A stretch of 8,455 nucleotides of DNA, from assembly GCA_947632625.1 (NCBI GenBank), contig CANRPZ010000052.1, positions 1 through 8,455 on the forward strand, in the 5' to 3' direction. How positions within the stretch are numbered: the stretch's first letter is position 1; each line of letters opens with the position of its first letter. A program made the translations under genes and the position numbers. This stretch comes from an uncultured Bacilli bacterium. Lineage in GTDB: Bacteria > Bacillota_I > Bacilli_A > RF39 > UBA660. A model generated the notes under the pieces. That model saw nothing but the letters and a program-made list of their open reading frames with translations. It had not been told where the DNA came from and did not search any database. Shown piece after piece: positions 6,206 to 8,455 of this stretch.

Positions 6206-7465
6206 TTAATTTTTAAGGGTTCCTATTGAAACAACATAAACGCCATCTTCTCTTTTATAAGAATAATTAGTACCTGTTAAAACCATTAAAAAGGCTGGCT
6301 CACCACATTTTTTTCTATCAACACGATTTTTAAATTTTAAAAGATTGTCTGCAGCGGCATCAATATAGCCAGCCCCTAGTTTTATTTCGATTGCTCCCCA
6401 TTTTCCGCTATTTGTTCTAAATATAGCATCGACCTCAAAATCTTTTTCATCACGATAAAAAGTAATATCTCCACCATAACTTTGAGTATAGATCTTTAAA
6501 TCTCTCATACAAAGAGATTCAAATAAAAATCCGAAAGTATTTAAATCTTGAATTAAATCTTCTGGGCTCATATCTAATATTGCCGTTGCAATAGAAGGAT
6601 CAACAAAATATTTTTTGGGTTTGCTACGAAGAGCATACTTGCTTCTAAAATTTAAGTTTGTCACATTGACATCTTCTATTACAAATAATTTTTCTAACGT
6701 ATTTAAATAATCTATCAAAGTTGGTCTAGAAATATCAGCATCAAAATTATTTTTGACATCTTCTTCTAAAGTAGAATTAGAAACAGGTGTAGAAATATTT
6801 CTGGCAAGGCTTCTTAAAACCTGTAGCATTTTTTCTGGGTTTCTTTCTACTCCATCAATTTTTTTCACCTCTTCATGTACTAGTGCTTTAACATATTCTT
6901 TTGCAAAACGATATTTATTAGAGCTTGTAACTTGCGTAGCGGCTGGCCAACCTCCTCGAACAATAACACTTGCTAAATCTTCTAAAGATAATTTAGACAC
7001 TCCTTCAATATCTTTACCCTTTAAAATATCAGAAAATGTTACTTCTCCTGTAGATTCACCTGATTCAAATAAACTCATAGGACGCATGAGTACTCTTGAT
7101 ATTCTACCTGTTCCTGTATGCATGGTTTCACCTTCACTTGGTTTAGCAGAACCTGTAAGAATATATTCTCCTTTTTTCCCAGAATGATCAACATCTGTTC
7201 TAATCGAATCCCATACAACCGGATACATTTGCCATTCATCAAACATTCTTGGTTTTTCACCATTTAAAAATAAGGAAGGTTTTGTATTTTTAATTTCCTC
7301 ATACTCTTGTTTTCGGTCTGGATTTTGAAATTCAATTATACTTTTGGCATGATGAAAACCGGTAGTTGATTTCCCACACCATTTGCAGCCTTCTATAAGA
7401 ACGCCTCCCATAATTTCCATAAGGTCATCAATCTCTTTATCCACAACTCGCGGTAAATAATTCAT
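6206..7465 (-). CDS. ATP-binding protein, AAA_14/DUF4143 family
   Basis: The protein is 419 aa with three parts. Residues 1-145 are a P-loop ATPase: Walker A GCKWCGKS at 26-33, Walker B MFDE at 74-77, LTGS at 103-106, and GTGRISRVLMRPMSLFE at 118-134, the hallmark of this family. Residues about 210-270 look like a winged helix (STLEEDVKNNF, then ISRPTLIDYLNTLEKLFVI). Residues about 283-400 are DUF4143, which has a restriction-endonuclease-like fold; a possible PD-(D/E)XK set is D346 with E360-I-K362. The family is widespread and patchy in gut bacteria and archaea, and its function is not established. The Walker A with KWC is typical of one large subgroup, but Cys27 stands where Pro is usual. 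AAGGG lies 5 bases before the ATG. Its promoter is covered by 23-bp direct repeats. Domain family is confident; DNA binding or cleavage is inferred. Confidence 0.9.
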   Translation of the reverse strand: MNYLPRVVDKEIDDLMEIMGGVLIEGCKWCGKSTTGFHHAKSIIEFQNPDRKQEYEEIKNTKPSLFLNGEKPRMFDEWQMYPVVWDSIRTDVDHSGKKGEYILTGSAKPSEGETMHTGTGRISRVLMRPMSLFESGESTGEVTFSDILKGKDIEGVSKLSLEDLASVIVRGGWPAATQVTSSNKYRFAKEYVKALVHEEVKKIDGVERNPEKMLQVLRSLARNISTPVSNSTLEEDVKNNFDADISRPTLIDYLNTLEKLFVIEDVNVTNLNFRSKYALRSKPKKYFVDPSIATAILDMSPEDLIQDLNTFGFLFESLCMRDLKIYTQSYGGDITFYRDEKDFEVDAIFRTNSGKWGAIEIKLGAGYIDAAADNLLKFKNRVDRKKCGEPAFLMVLTGTNYSYKREDGVYVVSIGTLKN

Positions 7466-7490
7466 TATATCCCTTCTTTTTATAAAAATA

Positions 7491-7519
7491 ATTGTACCAT
7501 CATTTTACAAAAAAAGCAA
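7491..7519 (-). promoter_or_regulatory. Probable promoter of the DUF4143 ATPase gene
   Basis: On the minus strand an extended -10, TGGTACAAT (7499-7491), lies 17 bp after TTGCTT (7519-7514). Transcription would start near 7484, giving a leader of about 19 bases with the GAAGGG ribosome site inside it. The -35 box falls within the first unit of the 23-bp repeat array, so a protein bound there should affect transcription. Confidence 0.6.
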
Positions 7520-7570
7520 TTTTTATTTTACATTTTGAGAAAAAATCATTTTACATTTTGAGAAAAAGAA
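7502..7570. repeat. Three direct repeats with 23-bp period (iteron-like)
   Basis: The 8-mer ATTTTACA starts at 7502, 7525 and 7548, exactly 23 bp apart. Units 2 and 3 share 20 identical bases (7525-7544 and 7548-7567). Unit 1 keeps the core but its second half has diverged; ATCATTTTACA is shared by 7499-7509 and 7545-7555. The array covers the -35 of the ATPase promoter and extends behind it into the T-tract of the upstream gene's terminator. A 23-bp step is slightly over two helical turns, so the cores lie roughly on one face of the DNA. This looks like an operator or a multi-site protein binding region; the binding protein is unknown. Confidence 0.8.
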
Positions 7571-7588
7571 AAAGAGCATTTTGCTCTT
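7563..7588 (-). terminator. Intrinsic terminator of the thioredoxin-like gene
   Basis: On the minus strand AAGAGCA (7588-7582) pairs with TGCTCTT (7578-7572) around a 3-base loop, or with 6 bp and a 5-base loop. TTTCTTTTTCTC follows. The gene's TAA stop (7589-7587) overlaps the first arm. The T-tract is shared with unit 3 of the repeat array. Confidence 0.8.
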
Positions 7589-8321
7589 AACAGGCTTCAT
7601 CACAATCAATATCATAAACGCTTCGAATAAGTTCCATAAAAATATTTGATAATTCTTCTTGTTCTTCGATTGTTAAATCATCGTATCCACTTTCTTGGCT
7701 TTCAACCGTTCCTACATGAATTTCCGTAATTATACCATTTTTAAAGCCAACTACAGTTGGAGCCATTAATCTTTTTTCTTGCGTATCTACTTTCTCACCA
7801 TTTTCATTTGTCAAATAATAAGGCTCCAATACAGAATCCAATAATTTTAATAACTTATAATAACCCGTTGTTCCTTCTTCTTTTATATCAACTTTATCAT
7901 TTTCTCCTAAAGCAAGAGTATCACGAATACTACTAATATTTAAATAATACAGTTTATCAATACTTACATTATCTAAAGTTGTAAGTAAAACCGGTAACAT
8001 GCTTCGACACCAAGGACAATCAGGAAATCCAAAGTATAGAATTCCTGTTCCACTTTCTAATAAACTAACTGCTTCTTCTTCAGATACTATATCAACGGGA
8101 TTATTTGCACTAATTGAAATTTCTTTAATTGTTTTTCCATCTTTTTCACGAATTACATTATTTAAAGATTCATATTCATTTTTAAAAACTAAACTATCGG
8201 CATTTCCACCGTTTTTAGATTGTTCTTCTTTTTTATCTCGTAATGCAATAACTCCAATACCAATCATACAAATGAGTAGTACTACAATTATTCCGATAAA
8301 TACTTTGTTATCTTTATTCAT
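7587..8321 (-). CDS. Membrane-anchored thioredoxin-like protein (CPWC active site)
   Basis: The protein is 244 aa. One hydrophobic segment (about residues 7-27) after MNKDNK, followed by a basic stretch (RDKK), suggests an N-in anchor with the rest outside the cell. A polar linker (about 30-75) leads to a thioredoxin-like fold: GILYFGFPDCPWCRSMLPVL at 93-112 with active-site C102-P-W-C105, and the likely cis-proline loop APTVVGF at 187-193. Between them lies a helical region longer than in plain thioredoxin, as in the bacteriocin-accessory (PedC/BrcD-like) thioredoxin relatives. It probably reduces, oxidises or isomerises disulfides of exported proteins; the partner is unknown. The last five residues are CDEAC, a second Cys pair at the very C terminus. 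Cys18 lies in the membrane segment but the residue before it is Ile, so it is not a lipobox. GGTGG lies 6 bases before the ATG. The gene has its own terminator. Confidence 0.85.
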   Translation of the reverse strand: MNKDNKVFIGIIVVLLICMIGIGVIALRDKKEEQSKNGGNADSLVFKNEYESLNNVIREKDGKTIKEISISANNPVDIVSEEEAVSLLESGTGILYFGFPDCPWCRSMLPVLLTTLDNVSIDKLYYLNISSIRDTLALGENDKVDIKEEGTTGYYKLLKLLDSVLEPYYLTNENGEKVDTQEKRLMAPTVVGFKNGIITEIHVGTVESQESGYDDLTIEEQEELSNIFMELIRSVYDIDCDEAC

Positions 8322-8338
8322 TTACAACCACCAATAAA

Positions 8339-8367
8339 ATTTTAACGTAGATTTTTGTCGTTTGCAA
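8339..8367 (-). promoter_or_regulatory. Candidate promoter of the thioredoxin-like gene
   Basis: TTGCAA (8367-8362) and TAAAAT (8344-8339) are 17 bp apart on the minus strand. The predicted start near 8332 would leave a leader of only about 11 bases, beginning right at the GGTGG ribosome site, which is tight. A start further upstream in the AT-rich DNA up to 8455, or beyond the window, is an alternative. Nothing else recognisable is seen in 8368-8455. Confidence 0.4.
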
Positions 8368-8455
8368 TATTTTATTAATTTTTGAGTTTCCGTATTTTAA
8401 AAAAATTTAGATATATTATGATGATTTTTAGTTTACATGTCTAATAATATTCTAT

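Noticed and set aside
7075..7263. A 62-codon minus-strand frame within the DUF4143 ATPase gene
   Set aside because: It overlaps the conserved ATPase region in another frame, including Walker B and the GTGRISRVLMRPMSLFE motif, and has no family signature of its own.
7499..7570. The 23-bp repeats as a CRISPR array
   Set aside because: The units are contiguous with no unique spacers, only three in number, and lie on a promoter; no cas gene is nearby.
7587..8321. Thioredoxin-like protein as a lipoprotein through Cys18
   Set aside because: The residues before Cys18 are LLI; a lipobox needs a small residue (Gly, Ala or Ser) directly before the Cys. A plain membrane anchor fits better.

Overview
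The window comes from a low-GC, AT-rich bacterium of the Bacilli/Mollicutes side of the Firmicutes. The indicators are a Bacillus-type dnaB-dnaI primosome pair, a ClpB that lacks its N-terminal domain (a form known from mycoplasmas), a CIRCE operator, sigma-A type promoters and strong Shine-Dalgarno sites. Trp residues are encoded by TGG and one gene ends in TGA, so the standard bacterial code fits best. An uncultured gut-type Bacilli/RF39 or Erysipelotrichia-like genome is a guess that the sequence cannot settle.

All genes read on the minus strand, so transcription runs from high to low coordinates. In that order the window holds: a membrane-anchored thioredoxin-like protein with a CPWC active site and its own terminator (8321-7587); an array of 23-bp direct repeats lying over and behind the promoter of a DUF4143-family ATPase (7570-7499, then 7465-6206); an operon of dnaB, dnaI and a DUF1653 gene (6136-3718) with 9-13 bp gaps and a terminator; a monocistronic clpB under a CIRCE/HrcA-type promoter (3621-1507) with its own terminator; a membrane-bound phosphodiester glycosidase-family protein with a GTG start (1424-129); and a complete tRNA-Glu(CUC) with encoded CCA (78-2).

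The core is housekeeping: helicase loading at replication origins (DnaB, DnaI) and protein disaggregation (ClpB). The accessory-looking part is the DUF4143 ATPase with its iteron-like array, between the thioredoxin gene and the primosome operon. The protein combines a P-loop ATPase, a probable winged helix and an intact PD-(D/E)XK-like D...ExK set. An array that places the same 8-bp core at exactly 23-bp steps across its promoter suggests autoregulation or a DNA site for the protein itself. That is the most interesting lead here. A second pattern is that all three recognisable terminators overlap the stop codon of the gene they end.

No intergenic stretch exceeds 300 bases. The longest (8322-8455, running off the window) is AT-rich and holds only a candidate promoter.
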